From positions 39,191-103,190 of the forward strand of contig JANXZM010000109.1 in the NCBI GenBank assembly GCA_025355505.1: DNA of 64,000 nt. Direction: 5' to 3'. Source of the DNA: Acidobacteriaceae bacterium (GTDB lineage: Bacteria; Acidobacteriota; Terriglobia; Terriglobales; Acidobacteriaceae). The notes under the pieces were generated by a model. That model was not told the DNA's origin, ran no database searches, and saw nothing but the letters and a program-made list of their open reading frames with translations. Both the position numbers and the translations under genes were made by a program. Below, in pieces: positions 25,220-35,251 of this stretch. Positions within the stretch are counted from its first letter, which is position 1. Each line of letters begins with the position of its first letter.

Positions 25220-27403
25220 ATGAACGAAGATGACACCATTCCGGAAAGCAGCGTGGATCAGTGGCCCGAGCCTCCCCGCCTGCTTGTCGAATGGTCGTCG
25301 CCGTGGGAAGAGTTCAAGTCCGCTTTACGCCCAGCGCTCGTCCGTCCTCCGAAAGCCCTGGCTGGAGAAGCGCCCATTGGCATGTTCCCGTATCGCGGCA
25401 TGCTCGCTTGCTGGCTGATCGAATGCCTGCTGCTGATCGCAATCATCTTGCTCCCTGAACACTTTGTGAGTCTTGAACTCCCGCTTCCTCCAACTCGCCC
25501 CCAACAGGACGTCATCTACTACTCCGGCGACGAACTGCCGCAGACCCAAGACCGGGGTGGCGCCCAGTCTGGCAAGTCCGGACGCGCCGGCGGTCAGCAA
25601 TCCCACCACCGCACCCAGACCATCCGCGTTGCCCGCGGCGACAAGCCCAGCGAGAAAGTTGTGGACGCTCCCAAAGTAAATCTGCCGCATTCCGATTCCG
25701 CGGTCGCGAACCTGCTCGCGTTCAAAACGAATCCCGGGCCGCCGCCCGCCGAAGGCCTGCGCTCTTCTCTGATCGCACCAACCCTGCCTGCGATGAGCGC
25801 GGTGCCGCCTTCGCCGGAATTGAATTCGGAGTTAAGATCAACCCCAAGCCGCACCGCAAGCGCCCTGACAACCAGCATCATTCCTCCCGCGCCCGAAATT
25901 TCTCACGCTGCCACGCGCACTTCGCCAAGCTTGAGCGCGGCGATCCTGCAACCAACGGTCGTTCCACCCGCGCCAAATGTCTCACGAGACAATATGCGAA
26001 CCGCAAACCCGCTCGCGCCGACCGTCATCGCACCAGCTCCACGCGACACGCAGCGCGACTTGGCCAGTTCCCGTACCCCGCTGACGCAAACCGTCGACGT
26101 GGTTGCGCCGCCGGTTTCTGCGCCCCCGCGCGAGGTGTCGTCCAGACCCAAGCTGACGCTGCCTGCGCCCGCCGTCGTAGCGCCCCCACCGTCGCAGGTC
26201 AGCCGCGATCTCAACAGTTGGGGAAGTTCCGCCGCCGGCGACTTACGAACAAATCCCGTGCCTCCGCCTCCCACCGCGTCCGGCGGAGGGTCCCGCGCAA
26301 GATCTGGCGTGGGCACGCTTACGCCCCAAGTTGTGCCACCTCCGGCCAGCATCGACGGCTCCGGCTCTCAGAAAAACGGCTCCCGAGGAAACGCCGGCCG
26401 CTCCGGCCAATCGGCAGGTTCGCTCTTGGGTAATGCAGACGTCGTACCACCTCCGCCAGGACTGGGCGGAGGCAAGGCCCTCTCTGGCAGCGGACGCGGC
26501 AACAAGGGAACCGGTGCAGGCGGCCCGCTCGACCTCGGTTCCTCCGTAGCTCCACCGAGTAACGCGGGAGGAAACGCTGCCGGCTCCGGAGTTGTCCTCT
26601 CCAACCAACCGGGCACAAAAGTTGGACTACCGGACTCCACCGGCGGCGCTCTCGCCATGTCACCCGGCGGCACGGCAAAAAGTGGGCTCGGCGGCAGCGG
26701 CGGCGGATCGGGCATCGGCAAAGGCAATGGTCCCGGCAGCGGGTTGCAAGGAGAAGGTTCAGGCGCGGGTAAACAAGGCACGGGTCGCGGCTCCGATCCC
26801 AATGCACGCGGTGGAATTTCGCCATATCCTGGCCCCGGCGGCGCGGGAACCGGCACCAGCGGCACGCCCGCCGTGCCCGGCGTATCCGTGCAGGGCGGCA
26901 CGACCACCATCACGCTGCCCAGTTTCGGAGCTCCCGGCGGCGACTCGCCACCGACAAGCCCCGGTCGCTCTTCCGCCAGCGCTCACAAAGGATCGGGAAT
27001 TACGATCGAAGCGACCCCGCGCTCCGGTGGCGTGTTCGGTTACTACGGCGTCCTGAAAGGCGACCGCAATTACTCCATCTACATCGAGACCTCGCTCGGC
27101 ACGGCAGTCATGCAGTACGCCGACGCCGCGTCGGCAGCCCATCCTTTTTCGGAAACATTGAGCGCCCCCGAACCTATGCGCAAAGACCTACCCGCCGGCC
27201 TGCGGCCCACCCACGTGGTATTCGTGTGCACCCTCGATCGCTCAGGAGTTCTCAGAGACCTGAAGGTGCTTGATCCCGGCGCCGCCGAAACTACTTCAAA
27301 GGTTTTGGTCGCTCTGCATAGCTGGAAATTCCGTCCCGCATTTCGGGGGAGTGAGCCGGTGGAAGTCAATGCGATTTTGGGGTTTGGGGTGGATACGCGG
27401 TAG
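25220..27403 (+). CDS. Long Pro/Gly-rich TonB-like protein
   Basis: 727 residues. One membrane helix at about 60-80 (MLACWLIECLLLIAIILLP) after a cytoplasmic N-terminus. About 500 residues of low-complexity periplasmic linker follow. First come degenerate repeats of about 25-30 residues with a V(V/I)xPxP core (PTVVPPAPNVSRD, PTVIAPAPRDTQRD, PAVVAPPPSQVSRD), then a Gly/Ser-rich stretch. The C-terminus (about 640-727; VVFVCTLDRSGVLRDLKVLDPGAAETTSKVLVALHSWKFRPAFRG) resembles the TonB C-terminal fold. No ExbB/ExbD in the window. The linker is exceptionally long; length variation between strains is likely. Proximity to tad genes may be chance. Confidence 0.75.
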   Translation: MNEDDTIPESSVDQWPEPPRLLVEWSSPWEEFKSALRPALVRPPKALAGEAPIGMFPYRGMLACWLIECLLLIAIILLPEHFVSLELPLPPTRPQQDVIYYSGDELPQTQDRGGAQSGKSGRAGGQQSHHRTQTIRVARGDKPSEKVVDAPKVNLPHSDSAVANLLAFKTNPGPPPAEGLRSSLIAPTLPAMSAVPPSPELNSELRSTPSRTASALTTSIIPPAPEISHAATRTSPSLSAAILQPTVVPPAPNVSRDNMRTANPLAPTVIAPAPRDTQRDLASSRTPLTQTVDVVAPPVSAPPREVSSRPKLTLPAPAVVAPPPSQVSRDLNSWGSSAAGDLRTNPVPPPPTASGGGSRARSGVGTLTPQVVPPPASIDGSGSQKNGSRGNAGRSGQSAGSLLGNADVVPPPPGLGGGKALSGSGRGNKGTGAGGPLDLGSSVAPPSNAGGNAAGSGVVLSNQPGTKVGLPDSTGGALAMSPGGTAKSGLGGSGGGSGIGKGNGPGSGLQGEGSGAGKQGTGRGSDPNARGGISPYPGPGGAGTGTSGTPAVPGVSVQGGTTTITLPSFGAPGGDSPPTSPGRSSASAHKGSGITIEATPRSGGVFGYYGVLKGDRNYSIYIETSLGTAVMQYADAASAAHPFSETLSAPEPMRKDLPAGLRPTHVVFVCTLDRSGVLRDLKVLDPGAAETTSKVLVALHSWKFRPAFRGSEPVEVNAILGFGVDTR

Positions 27404-27498
27404 GGCAGAATCTTCACCTCAGAGAATCGCCGAGCAGGTATCAGCGATGCCCGCCTAACTATGGTGAACTGAAATCCGCACCGCTGGAGGTTTTCCCC

Positions 27499-27523
27499 GT
27501 GGTCCTCTGTGCCCCCTGTGATT
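27499..27523. repeat. Dispersed CCTCTGTG-type intergenic repeat
   Basis: gtggtcctctgtgccccctgt, reverse orientation of the CACAGAGG family seen elsewhere. The surrounding 187 bp gap (27404-27590) shows no gene. Confidence 0.45.
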
Positions 27524-27590
27524 CAAGCTTTTCGTTTGCGATCGGGAAACTGGCGTCCTGCCGGCGGCAAGACCGTCTTAGGTCTCAAAA

Positions 27591-28574
27591 CTAATAACCC
27601 TTTTGCTTATCCACCACGGCAAGCAGGGACTGGCCATTCAAATAGCAGCGGAGATTTTCCGCGAACAGCGCGTAGTGCCGCTCCCATAACTTGTCGGTCA
27701 GCGCCGCAGTGTGCGGGGTGATCAGCAGATTGGGTACGTCCCACAGCGGCGAGTCGGCAGCCAGCGGCTCTTTCGGAAATACATCGAGCGCAGCACCGCC
27801 AATTTTCTTTTCACGCAGAGCGGTGGCAAGCGCGGTCTCATCCACCAGCGGGCCGCGACCGACGTTGATGAGACAGGCATCCGGCTTCATGAGCGCCAGC
27901 CGTTCGGCGTTCGCAATCGCCCTCGTGCTATCCGTGACCGGCGCTGCCAGCACGATGTAATCCGCTTGCCGAAACACTTCGTCAATCTGCGCCGGCCCGA
28001 AGACGGCGTCGGCGCCTTCACTTCCCTTCTCCGGATGCTCGCGTACCGCGATCACTCGCATGCCCAGAGCTTTCGCACTCTTGGCGACTGCGCGTCCGAT
28101 GCTGCCGAGGCCCACCATGCCCAGGGTTGCGCCAGCAACTTCTCGCACGCGAGGCAGTTCGTCCCACAGGATCTGCTGCCCCCAGACGTGCTTCTGCTGC
28201 AGGAGCACCGAGCCCGGAATTTTCTTGGCCAGCGCAAAGATGAGCCCGATAACGTGCTCCGCCACCACCGGGCCGTGCACTTCGCGCGCGTTGGTGAGAA
28301 CAATCTCACTGTTGACCAGTTCCGGAAATATCAGTTGATGAACCGCCGCCGCCGGAGAGTGAATCCATCGCAGTTTTGTTGCTGCCGCGATCTGTTCGGG
28401 GCGGATCGACCAGGCAATGACAATTTCAGCATCGACGATTTCTTCATCCACGCGCTTGTAATCGGGAAGATGAACGACTGCAACTTGCGGAAACTCCTGC
28501 CGCAAGCGCTCCGGAAACCAATCCGGCGCGTTCCATTGGTCAAATGGATGATGAACGAAAATGAGCAGCTTCAT
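27591..28574 (-). CDS. D-isomer-specific 2-hydroxyacid dehydrogenase
   Basis: 327 residues from the ATG at 28574 (MKLLIFVHHPFDQ); a longer in-frame reading starts in a repeat and is unlikely. Cytoplasmic NAD(P)-dependent oxidoreductase of the lactate/phosphoglycerate dehydrogenase family. NAD-binding LGMVGLGSIGRAVAKSAKALGMRVIAV is near residue 140. The catalytic Arg lies in NVGRGPLVDE, Glu in FPKEPL and His in ITPHTAA, all retained. Substrate cannot be told; glyoxylate/hydroxypyruvate or ketoacid reductase are options. Downstream of gpmI on the same strand. Confidence 0.9.
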   Translation of the reverse strand: MKLLIFVHHPFDQWNAPDWFPERLRQEFPQVAVVHLPDYKRVDEEIVDAEIVIAWSIRPEQIAAATKLRWIHSPAAAVHQLIFPELVNSEIVLTNAREVHGPVVAEHVIGLIFALAKKIPGSVLLQQKHVWGQQILWDELPRVREVAGATLGMVGLGSIGRAVAKSAKALGMRVIAVREHPEKGSEGADAVFGPAQIDEVFRQADYIVLAAPVTDSTRAIANAERLALMKPDACLINVGRGPLVDETALATALREKKIGGAALDVFPKEPLAADSPLWDVPNLLITPHTAALTDKLWERHYALFAENLRCYLNGQSLLAVVDKQKGY

Positions 28575-28587
28575 GCGCAAACGAATC

Positions 28588-28625
28588 CTGACCACAGGGG
28601 CCACAGCGGTGCACAGGGGAAAACG
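28588..28625. repeat. Dispersed CCACAGGGG-type repeat between gpmI and the dehydrogenase gene
   Basis: accacaggggccacagcgg followed by tgcacaggggaaaacg, another member of the interspersed CAC(A)GAGG-like family. Confidence 0.4.
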
Positions 28626-28662
28626 TAAGTCCCGGTGCACGTGGAACGGATACCGCGAATTT

Positions 28663-30270
28663 CTAGCTTCGCCTCAAACGCAAATCGCTTCCTGTCATTT
28701 CTTTCGGCCCAGTAATGCCCAGCATGCCGAGCATCGTCGGCGAGATATCCCGAAGCGATCCATTCGGCTTGAGTATAAATTGCTGTGCATCCTCGGCTAT
28801 CACGATGAACGGCACCGGATTCGTCGTATGCGCCGTGTGCGGACCGCCGCTTACCGGGTCAATCATAAGTTCCGCGTTACCGTGGTCCGCAGTAATCAGC
28901 ATCGCTCCGCCTTTCGCGCGCACCGCTTTTTCAATCTCGCCCAGGCACCCATCCACCGTCTCGACGGCCTTGATCGTCGGCTCAAGTTTACCCGAGTGCC
29001 CAACCATATCGGCATTCGCAAAATTTACGATCACCACGTCAAACGCGCTGTCATTGGCGGCTTTCACGACTGCCTCCGCAACACCCGCAGCGCTCATCTC
29101 CGGCTTGAGATCGTAGGTGGCAACTTTCGGCGACTGTACCATCACGCGATCTTCGCCCGGAAAGGGCGTCTCGACACCGCCATTGAAGAAGTAGGTCACG
29201 TGCGCATATTTCTCGGTCTCCGCCACCCGCAGATTGCGCATGTTCAGCCCGCCCATCACGTTCGCCAAAATATTCGCCATCGACTCCGCGGAAATCACCA
29301 CTGGCAGCTTAAACTTCTTGTCGTATTGCGTCATGCAAACGAACTTCAGATTCTTCGGCGCGCGATCGCGCGGCAGCGTCGCGTCGAGGTCGGCTGCGCC
29401 TGGCAAATCGCCGCCACCCGTTTCGTTCAGCCCGCTGTTGCGGCACAGCGCACGCGTAATCTGACGCACGCGGTCGGCGCGAAAGTTGAAGCAAATGCAG
29501 GAATCGTCGTCGCCAATCGTCGCCAGCGGTTCGCCACCCGCATCCGTGCAGACAAAGGGCACGACAAATTCGTCGGTCACATCTTTGTTGTAAGAATCTT
29601 TCATGCCCAGCACGGCGTCCGCATACGTACCACCGTCGGCCTTGCCGTCAACCATCGCACTATAAGCCTTGCCGATGCGCTCCCAACGGCGGTCGCGGTC
29701 CATGGCGTAGTAGCGGCCGTTGACGGTGGCGATCTTGCCGGAATCGTATTCGCGCATCTTCTGCTGTAATTTTTCGAGATAGCCCGCGCCATTGGTCGGC
29801 AGCGTATCGCGGCCATCCATAAAAGCATGAACGAAAACGCGATCGACTCCCTGCTGTCTGGCCATCTTGAGAAGCGCGTAAAGATGGTCCTGCCGCGAAT
29901 GCACGCCGCCATCGGACAGCAGGCCAAATAGATGCAGTTTGCGTCCGCTAGTGCGTGCGTTCTTCATCGCTCCGACGAGCACGGGGTCGGAAAAGAATTC
30001 TCCGTTCTGGATCATCAGGTCGATGCGCGTGATGTCCATGTGAACGATGCGCCCTGCGCCCATATTCAGATGGCCGACTTCGCTGTTTCCCATCTGCCCT
30101 TCCGGTAGCCCGACAAACGGCCCGCTGGTGTGAATCAGCGTATTGGGATACTCGCGCAGCAGCCGGTCATAGATCGGCTTGCGCGCGAGCGCGATGGCAT
30201 TGGCTTTGGTTTCGGCTCGGTATCCCCAGCCGTCGAGGATGATGAGAACGAGAGGTTTAGGATAAGACAT
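28663..30270 (-). CDS. gpmI: 2,3-bisphosphoglycerate-independent phosphoglycerate mutase
   Basis: 535 residues, alkaline-phosphatase superfamily; interconverts 3- and 2-phosphoglycerate in glycolysis using two Mn ions. LILDGWG at residues 9-15 provides the first metal Asp. The nucleophile Ser62 lies in [28 protein letters not shown] and [12 protein letters not shown] line the substrate site, and [13 protein letters not shown] and TADHGNAE carry the other metal ligands. ATG at 30270 with an AGCTTTTAGC-type repeat immediately upstream. Enolase, the next glycolytic enzyme, lies 2 kb away on the same strand but is separated by other genes. Confidence 0.97.
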   Translation of the reverse strand: MSYPKPLVLIILDGWGYRAETKANAIALARKPIYDRLLREYPNTLIHTSGPFVGLPEGQMGNSEVGHLNMGAGRIVHMDITRIDLMIQNGEFFSDPVLVGAMKNARTSGRKLHLFGLLSDGGVHSRQDHLYALLKMARQQGVDRVFVHAFMDGRDTLPTNGAGYLEKLQQKMREYDSGKIATVNGRYYAMDRDRRWERIGKAYSAMVDGKADGGTYADAVLGMKDSYNKDVTDEFVVPFVCTDAGGEPLATIGDDDSCICFNFRADRVRQITRALCRNSGLNETGGGDLPGAADLDATLPRDRAPKNLKFVCMTQYDKKFKLPVVISAESMANILANVMGGLNMRNLRVAETEKYAHVTYFFNGGVETPFPGEDRVMVQSPKVATYDLKPEMSAAGVAEAVVKAANDSAFDVVIVNFANADMVGHSGKLEPTIKAVETVDGCLGEIEKAVRAKGGAMLITADHGNAELMIDPVSGGPHTAHTTNPVPFIVIAEDAQQFILKPNGSLRDISPTMLGMLGITGPKEMTGSDLRLRRS

Positions 30271-30275
30271 AAATT

Positions 30276-30309
30276 CGCTTTTAGCTCCTGGCTTTTAGCT
30301 TTTGGCTTC
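30276..30309. repeat. Dispersed AGCTCTTAGCT-type repeat, copy 2
   Basis: cgcttttagctcctggcttttagcttttggc, five bases upstream of the gpmI start codon, so it occupies the 5' leader. On the minus strand it contains an AGGAG about 14 bases before the ATG. Confidence 0.5.
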
Positions 30310-30465
30310 CGAGAAAAACCCACTACGGAGGCACAGAGGCGCGCAGAAAACGGGTGAAAGAAGAATCTATAGGAGGGCACGCAGCTTTTCAAATGTGGCG
30401 CAATTCGATTGGGCAGTCACTTTTTTCAGTCGCCTCGGGACCCTATACTGTCCTGGAGGACAATC

Positions 30466-30969
30466 ATGCCCATCAGCGAACTTCTTCTGGCTGAATTCGA
30501 CGCAGAAATGAAAAAAACTCGTACCACGCTAGAACGCGTTCCGGTGGACAAGAAGGACTTTGCTCCCCATGTCAAATCGATGCCTTTCGGCAAACTCGCG
30601 ACGCACGTCGCGGAGCTCGCTGGCTTCGGTTTATCTGTACTCACCACTCCCGAACTGGATTTTTCCAAGAGTAGCTATAAGCCGATGCCGTTCGAATCCA
30701 CAACTCAACTGCTACAGGCTTTCGATGAAGGTGCCGCAAAAGCTCGCGCCGCTCTGCAGAGCACTCCGGATGAAGCCTGGACACAGAACTGGAAACTCAG
30801 CTTTCAGGACAAGCCCATCTTCGATGGGTCACGCTTTCTGGCATACCGGCAAATGTTCCTCAATCACCTGGTACACCACCGCGCTCAACTCGGCGTGTAT
30901 CTGCGATTGAATGAAAAGCCGGTGCCGGCGACGTATGGGCCCTCGGCGGACGACACGATGGGATTTTAG
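30466..30969 (+). CDS. DinB-superfamily protein
   Basis: 167 residues. Four-helix-bundle DinB/YfiT-like protein, with the metal-ligand histidines visible as LATHVAELA (near residue 48) and LNHLVHHRAQLGVYL (near residue 130). Family members are thiol-dependent metalloenzymes or transferases (bacillithiol/mycothiol S-transferases among them), which is of interest since bshC is in this window. GGAGGA 5-10 bases before the ATG supports the start; a TATACT at 30444-30449 may be its -10. Confidence 0.85.
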   Translation: MPISELLLAEFDAEMKKTRTTLERVPVDKKDFAPHVKSMPFGKLATHVAELAGFGLSVLTTPELDFSKSSYKPMPFESTTQLLQAFDEGAAKARAALQSTPDEAWTQNWKLSFQDKPIFDGSRFLAYRQMFLNHLVHHRAQLGVYLRLNEKPVPATYGPSADDTMGF

Positions 30970-30989
30970 CGGGGACTCGACTCAGCCAT

Positions 30990-31373
30990 TTACCAGATTA
31001 CGTCTACAGGATAGCGCGAGAACCAGGGATCGGCAGTGATGATCGGCCATTTCTCTTTGATGGCCTGGGCAATGAGCAAGCGGTCGAATGGGTCGCGATG
31101 GTGGAATGGCAACGATTCGATGCCGAGCACATGATCTAACGTGATGGGAAGAAGTTCGATCTGGTTTTGGGCTAGCTTCTTGACCAGATACGGTCCCGCG
31201 GGCTCCGGCAAAGGAAGTTTGCCTGCTTGCACCTTAATCAGAATTTCCCACATGCTGGCGGCACTCAGCCAGAGATCATTCGAACCCGTATAGATTTGTT
31301 TAGCCCGCCTGGAGAGCTTTCCTTCGTCTGCGATTGCCCACAAGAATGTGTGCGTATCGAGAAGCGCCTTCAT
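30990..31373 (-). CDS. VapC-type PIN-domain toxin
   Basis: 127 residues; predicted RNase toxin. PIN acidic residues are present: D6 in LLDTHTFLWA, E43 in MWEILIK, D94/D97 in HHRDPFDRLLIAQA and D115 in ITADPWF. Its ATG overlaps the antitoxin stop by four bases (coordinates 31370-31373), the usual coupling for Phd/VapC pairs. Belongs to the PhdYeFM-associated PIN group. Confidence 0.93.
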   Translation of the reverse strand: MKALLDTHTFLWAIADEGKLSRRAKQIYTGSNDLWLSAASMWEILIKVQAGKLPLPEPAGPYLVKKLAQNQIELLPITLDHVLGIESLPFHHRDPFDRLLIAQAIKEKWPIITADPWFSRYPVDVIW

Positions 31374-31600
31374 TCGTAGAAGAGATCCTCGATCTCCTTC
31401 GGCAGTGGATCGTTGAAATCGTCCGGCACAGTGAACTCCCCCTTCGCCGATCCGAGCACGCGCTTCTTCTTGCGGCCTGCGACGGGCACCAGCTTGGCCA
31501 CGGGAGTTCCAGCCTTGGCGATGATGACCTCTTCACCCATGGCGACGCGTGCCAGCAGCCGGGAGAGGTGGGTTTTGGCCTCGTGGATATTGACTTCCAT
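31370..31600 (-). CDS. Phd/YefM-type antitoxin
   Basis: 76 residues. The N-terminal DNA-binding fold EVNIHEAKTHLSRLLARVAMGEEVIIAKAGTPVAKLVP is diagnostic of Phd/YefM. The C-terminal LPKEIEDLFYE is the toxin-binding helix. A strong promoter ends six bases before the ATG, with a repeated CTTAGTCA motif across the -35/spacer as a likely autoregulatory operator. Confidence 0.93.
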   Translation of the reverse strand: MEVNIHEAKTHLSRLLARVAMGEEVIIAKAGTPVAKLVPVAGRKKKRVLGSAKGEFTVPDDFNDPLPKEIEDLFYE

Positions 31601-31606
31601 AGAGCC

Positions 31607-31634
31607 ATTATAGCTTAGTCATGGACTTAGTCAA
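31607..31634 (-). promoter_or_regulatory. Promoter and direct-repeat operator of the antitoxin-toxin pair
   Basis: Read on the minus strand: -35 TTGACT (31634-31629), 16 bp spacer, -10 TATAAT (31612-31607), then six bases to the ATG. On the plus strand CTTAGTCA occurs at 31614-31621 and 31626-31633, 12 bp apart, overlapping the core promoter. This is the best consensus promoter in the window and implies a leaderless mRNA. Confidence 0.7.
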
Positions 31635-32338
31635 GAGTCTCGTTGTCTATCGGCGACCTACCGAGCGAAGCCCGCAGCGCCGAAAGAAATTCTGGGTGGT
31701 AATTCGAGACGAAGGCTTCTACTCTTGCCACAAGCTCCACCTGTTTTTCCGCAAGGGTCATGTCCTTTTCCATCACTTCATCCGCCCTGATCACTCCCCT
31801 TGTTTTTGCCGCGTGCCATTGTTCGTCACTCAAGGAATATTCGTGTTCGTTCTTCCACAGTCTCTCGGTCTGTTCCGGATATCGGCTACCGAAACCGATA
31901 CCGGTATGCAGCGCAATGCCTACATTGTCCCATGCCAACTTCGCAGGCACTTTGAAAGACCGTCCCAAAATATCCGCTTGTAATCCATTTATTCTAGGCT
32001 CTCTCCAGTTATGTCTGGCGCGATCCAGTTCATAAGCCATGGCCAGATCGATAAAGGTTTTCGCCTGTGGGACGTCAGCTAGTCTCTTACCCGCCAATTC
32101 CTGAATTAGCTCGACAAACCCAACTTCCGTGCCTGACGTACACAACAGCTTCGCGAAAATTGATCTTGTGCCTATACGCATGCCCCAACACCACCCCAAT
32201 CTCAAACGCCTCCTGATAGACCAACAGGTATGTAGAAAATTTAAGATATGGCGGCCTGAAGAATCTCTTCTTCAGTGCTGGTGTAACTATCGAATGAGCG
32301 ATGTGTGTCAATAATGGGGCCACAGGTTTCCGGTCCAT
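31627..32338 (-). pseudogene. Frameshifted gene of unknown function next to the Phd/VapC pair
   Basis: Two overlapping minus-strand frames make one protein. The first, 32338 to about 32150, reads MDRKPVAPLLTHIAHSIV...LLVYQEAFEIGVVLGHAYRHKINF. The second, to 31627, reads AKLLCTSGTEVGFVELIQELAGKRLADVPQAKTFIDLAMAYELDRARHNW... The reading must drop one base near the TTTT at about 32155-32160, so an extra base probably disrupts the gene (or the assembly has an error). Joined length is about 236 residues. No signal peptide, membrane helix or known motif; mainly helical. I do not recognise the family. Confidence 0.6.
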
Positions 32339-32395
32339 TGGTTTCCTTCGAAGCAGGACTCAAAGCCAGCGATCATCGTCTCCAACCCTGCTTTC

Positions 32396-33844
<1,449 letters not shown>

Positions 33845-33867
33845 TTATCCCCGTACCCCATCCGTTA

Positions 33868-33896
33868 TTGTGCCTGATTCCCACCTCGCTTAAAGT
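33868..33896 (+). promoter_or_regulatory. Candidate promoter of the selenoprotein gene
   Basis: -35 TTGTGC (33868-33873), 17 bp spacer, -10 TAAAGT (33891-33896), ten bases before the ATG. Match is only moderate. Confidence 0.35.
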
Positions 33897-33906
33897 CAAA
33901 CTCAGC

Positions 33907-34398
33907 ATGAAGAGCCGCACCCAAACTCTGGAGATCGGTTCGCGCGCCCCGGACTTTTCCCTGGGAGCGGCCAACCGTGAAGGCATATTCACTCTTGGTG
34001 GTGCGCTTGCGCAGGGCTCGCTGATTCTCGAGTTTCTGCGCGGCACATGGTGACCGAACTGCGTAAAGCGCATGACTCAGTTTGAGTCGCGGAGACCGGA
34101 AATTGAAGCAGCGGGAGCACATCTGGCATTCATTGCTGCCGAAAAGCGGCACGGTGTGTGGAGACCGGGAAGGTTTCTGGAGAAGCATCCTATTTCCAGC
34201 GTCTTTCTGCTCGATGAGGATCGGGCCGTGACCAAAGCCTACGGGCTCCATCACGCGCTCGGCACCGATGCCATCAACATCGCGCACCCAGCCACTTTCG
34301 TCATCGCTCGTGACGGCTTGGTGCGCTACATCTATCGCGGCGATAACCAGCTCGACCGCCCGCCGATCGACGAAGTCATAGGAGCTTTGCAAGAGTAG
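33907..34398 (+). CDS. Peroxiredoxin-like selenoprotein, Sec encoded by in-frame TGA
   Basis: 163-residue thioredoxin-fold protein if TGA 34051-34053 is read as selenocysteine. Codons 1-48 end ...LILEFLRGTW, then TGA, then PNCVKRMTQFESRRPEIEAAGAHLAFIAAEK and on to ARDGLVRYIYRGDNQLDRPPIDEVIGAL. The AhpC/TSA-like family has GTWCPNC at this point, so the stop codon falls exactly on the peroxidatic Cys, giving a U49-x-x-C52 redox motif. The frame is open for 114 codons after it, with no other disruption. A hairpin with bacterial SECIS geometry follows (34069-34091). Expected role: selenium-dependent peroxide or disulphide reduction in the cytoplasm; no signal peptide. Conventional gene callers will split or miss it. 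The alternative is a nonsense mutation, but that would have to hit the catalytic codon by chance. Confidence 0.82.
34069..34091 (+). promoter_or_regulatory. Candidate bacterial SECIS hairpin
   Basis: After the TGA: CGC (34069-34071), a two-base AT bulge, GACTCA (34074-34079), loop GTT (34080-34082), TGAGTC (34083-34088) and GCG (34089-34091). That is a 6 bp perfect upper stem plus 3 bp lower stem, with G first in the apical loop. The loop G lies 27 bases after the TGA, within the range known for bacterial SECIS elements recognised by SelB. Confidence 0.7.
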
Positions 34399-34433
34399 AG
34401 GGTCAGTTTCTTGATAGGACGCGAAAAAAACAT

Positions 34434-34530
34434 GAACCACCAAGCACATGAAGTACCACGAAGGTCTCGGTCTTAGAGCTTTCCTTTGTGTGATTTCCTT
34501 GGTGTGACTTAGTGTCCTTTGTGGTTAAGG
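34434..34530. repeat. Dispersed CACGAAGG / CCTTTGTGTG inverted repeat
   Basis: aaccaccaagcacatgaag and accacgaagg on the left, ctttgtgtgatttccttgg and gtcctttgtggttaagg on the right; the halves are roughly reverse complementary. It lies downstream of the selenoprotein gene and could act as its terminator. Same family as the repeats at 58.2 kb and elsewhere. Confidence 0.55.
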
Positions 34531-34596
34531 TTTTCGCAAATTGACCCAATACCTTCGCATGAGACGCGCAATTGAATTTTGGAGGTACGAGATAAC

Positions 34597-35220
34597 ATGA
34601 AGAAAATATTCTTGCTGACTTCGCTCATCCTGATCACAACCTGCGCTTGCGCGCAAACCGCCCTGCCCACCGGCACCGCCGTCAAGATGAAACTCGAAAC
34701 CACGCTCGCAACCTTTAGCTCGAAAGCCGGAGATCCGTTCTCGGCAAGAGTCACTGAACCCGTCGTAGTGGACGGCAAGACTGTGATTCCCATCGGCGCC
34801 ACCGTCGAGGGCCGGGTCACCAAAGCGTACGAACCGCGCCGCATTGCCGGCAAGCCCACCATTGCCATCTTCCCCGAAAACCTCGTCCTTCCGAATGGAG
34901 ACAGGTTCGCGCTGAACGCCTCGCTGGTTGACACCAACGCTCGCCACGGCACCGACGTCAACACGGAAGGGCAGTTCAAAGGCGCCAGCCACGACGGCAA
35001 AGATCTCACCGAAATCGGCATGGGTACCGGCGGCGGAATGCTCATCGGCGGTCTGGCCGGCGGAGGCAAAGGCCTGCTCATTGGCGGAGCCGTCGGCGCC
35101 ACCGTGACCGTAGCGCACTGGCTCGGCAAGCACCGTTCCGCCATGCTTCCGGCAGGAACAGAACTGGTAATGGAATTGAAGCGGCCGATGACCATGACTG
35201 GGGCGAACAGCGGACAGTAG
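34597..35220 (+). CDS. Exported protein with glycine-zipper segment, function unknown
   Basis: 207 residues. Signal peptide MKKIFLLTSLILITTCACAQ; the CAC could be a lipobox-like site, but AQ cleavage is equally plausible. GGAGGT at 34581-34586 supports the ATG at 34597. The mature part resembles acidobacterial exported beta-rich proteins (FSSKAGDPFSARVTEPVVVDGKTVIPIGATVEGRVTKAYEPRRIAGKPTI), followed by a Gly zipper (GMGTGGGMLIGGLAGGGKGLLIGGAVGA) that may insert in a membrane, and a closing LPAGTELVMEL strand. Function unknown; envelope location inferred. Confidence 0.75.
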   Translation: MKKIFLLTSLILITTCACAQTALPTGTAVKMKLETTLATFSSKAGDPFSARVTEPVVVDGKTVIPIGATVEGRVTKAYEPRRIAGKPTIAIFPENLVLPNGDRFALNASLVDTNARHGTDVNTEGQFKGASHDGKDLTEIGMGTGGGMLIGGLAGGGKGLLIGGAVGATVTVAHWLGKHRSAMLPAGTELVMELKRPMTMTGANSGQ

Positions 35221-35251
35221 GAAAGTTCGAGGTTAGACGATCGGGATCAGT

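Noticed and set aside
28561..29769. 402-codon open frame on the plus strand
   Set aside because: Antisense shadow of gpmI; rich in His/Arg with no protein-like pattern, while the minus frame has all iPGM motifs.
33907..34053. Reading the gene before the TGA as a 48-residue protein and the rest as a separate 108-residue protein
   Set aside because: The two parts are the same frame and together form one thioredoxin-fold protein; the break falls on the catalytic codon and is followed by a SECIS-like hairpin.
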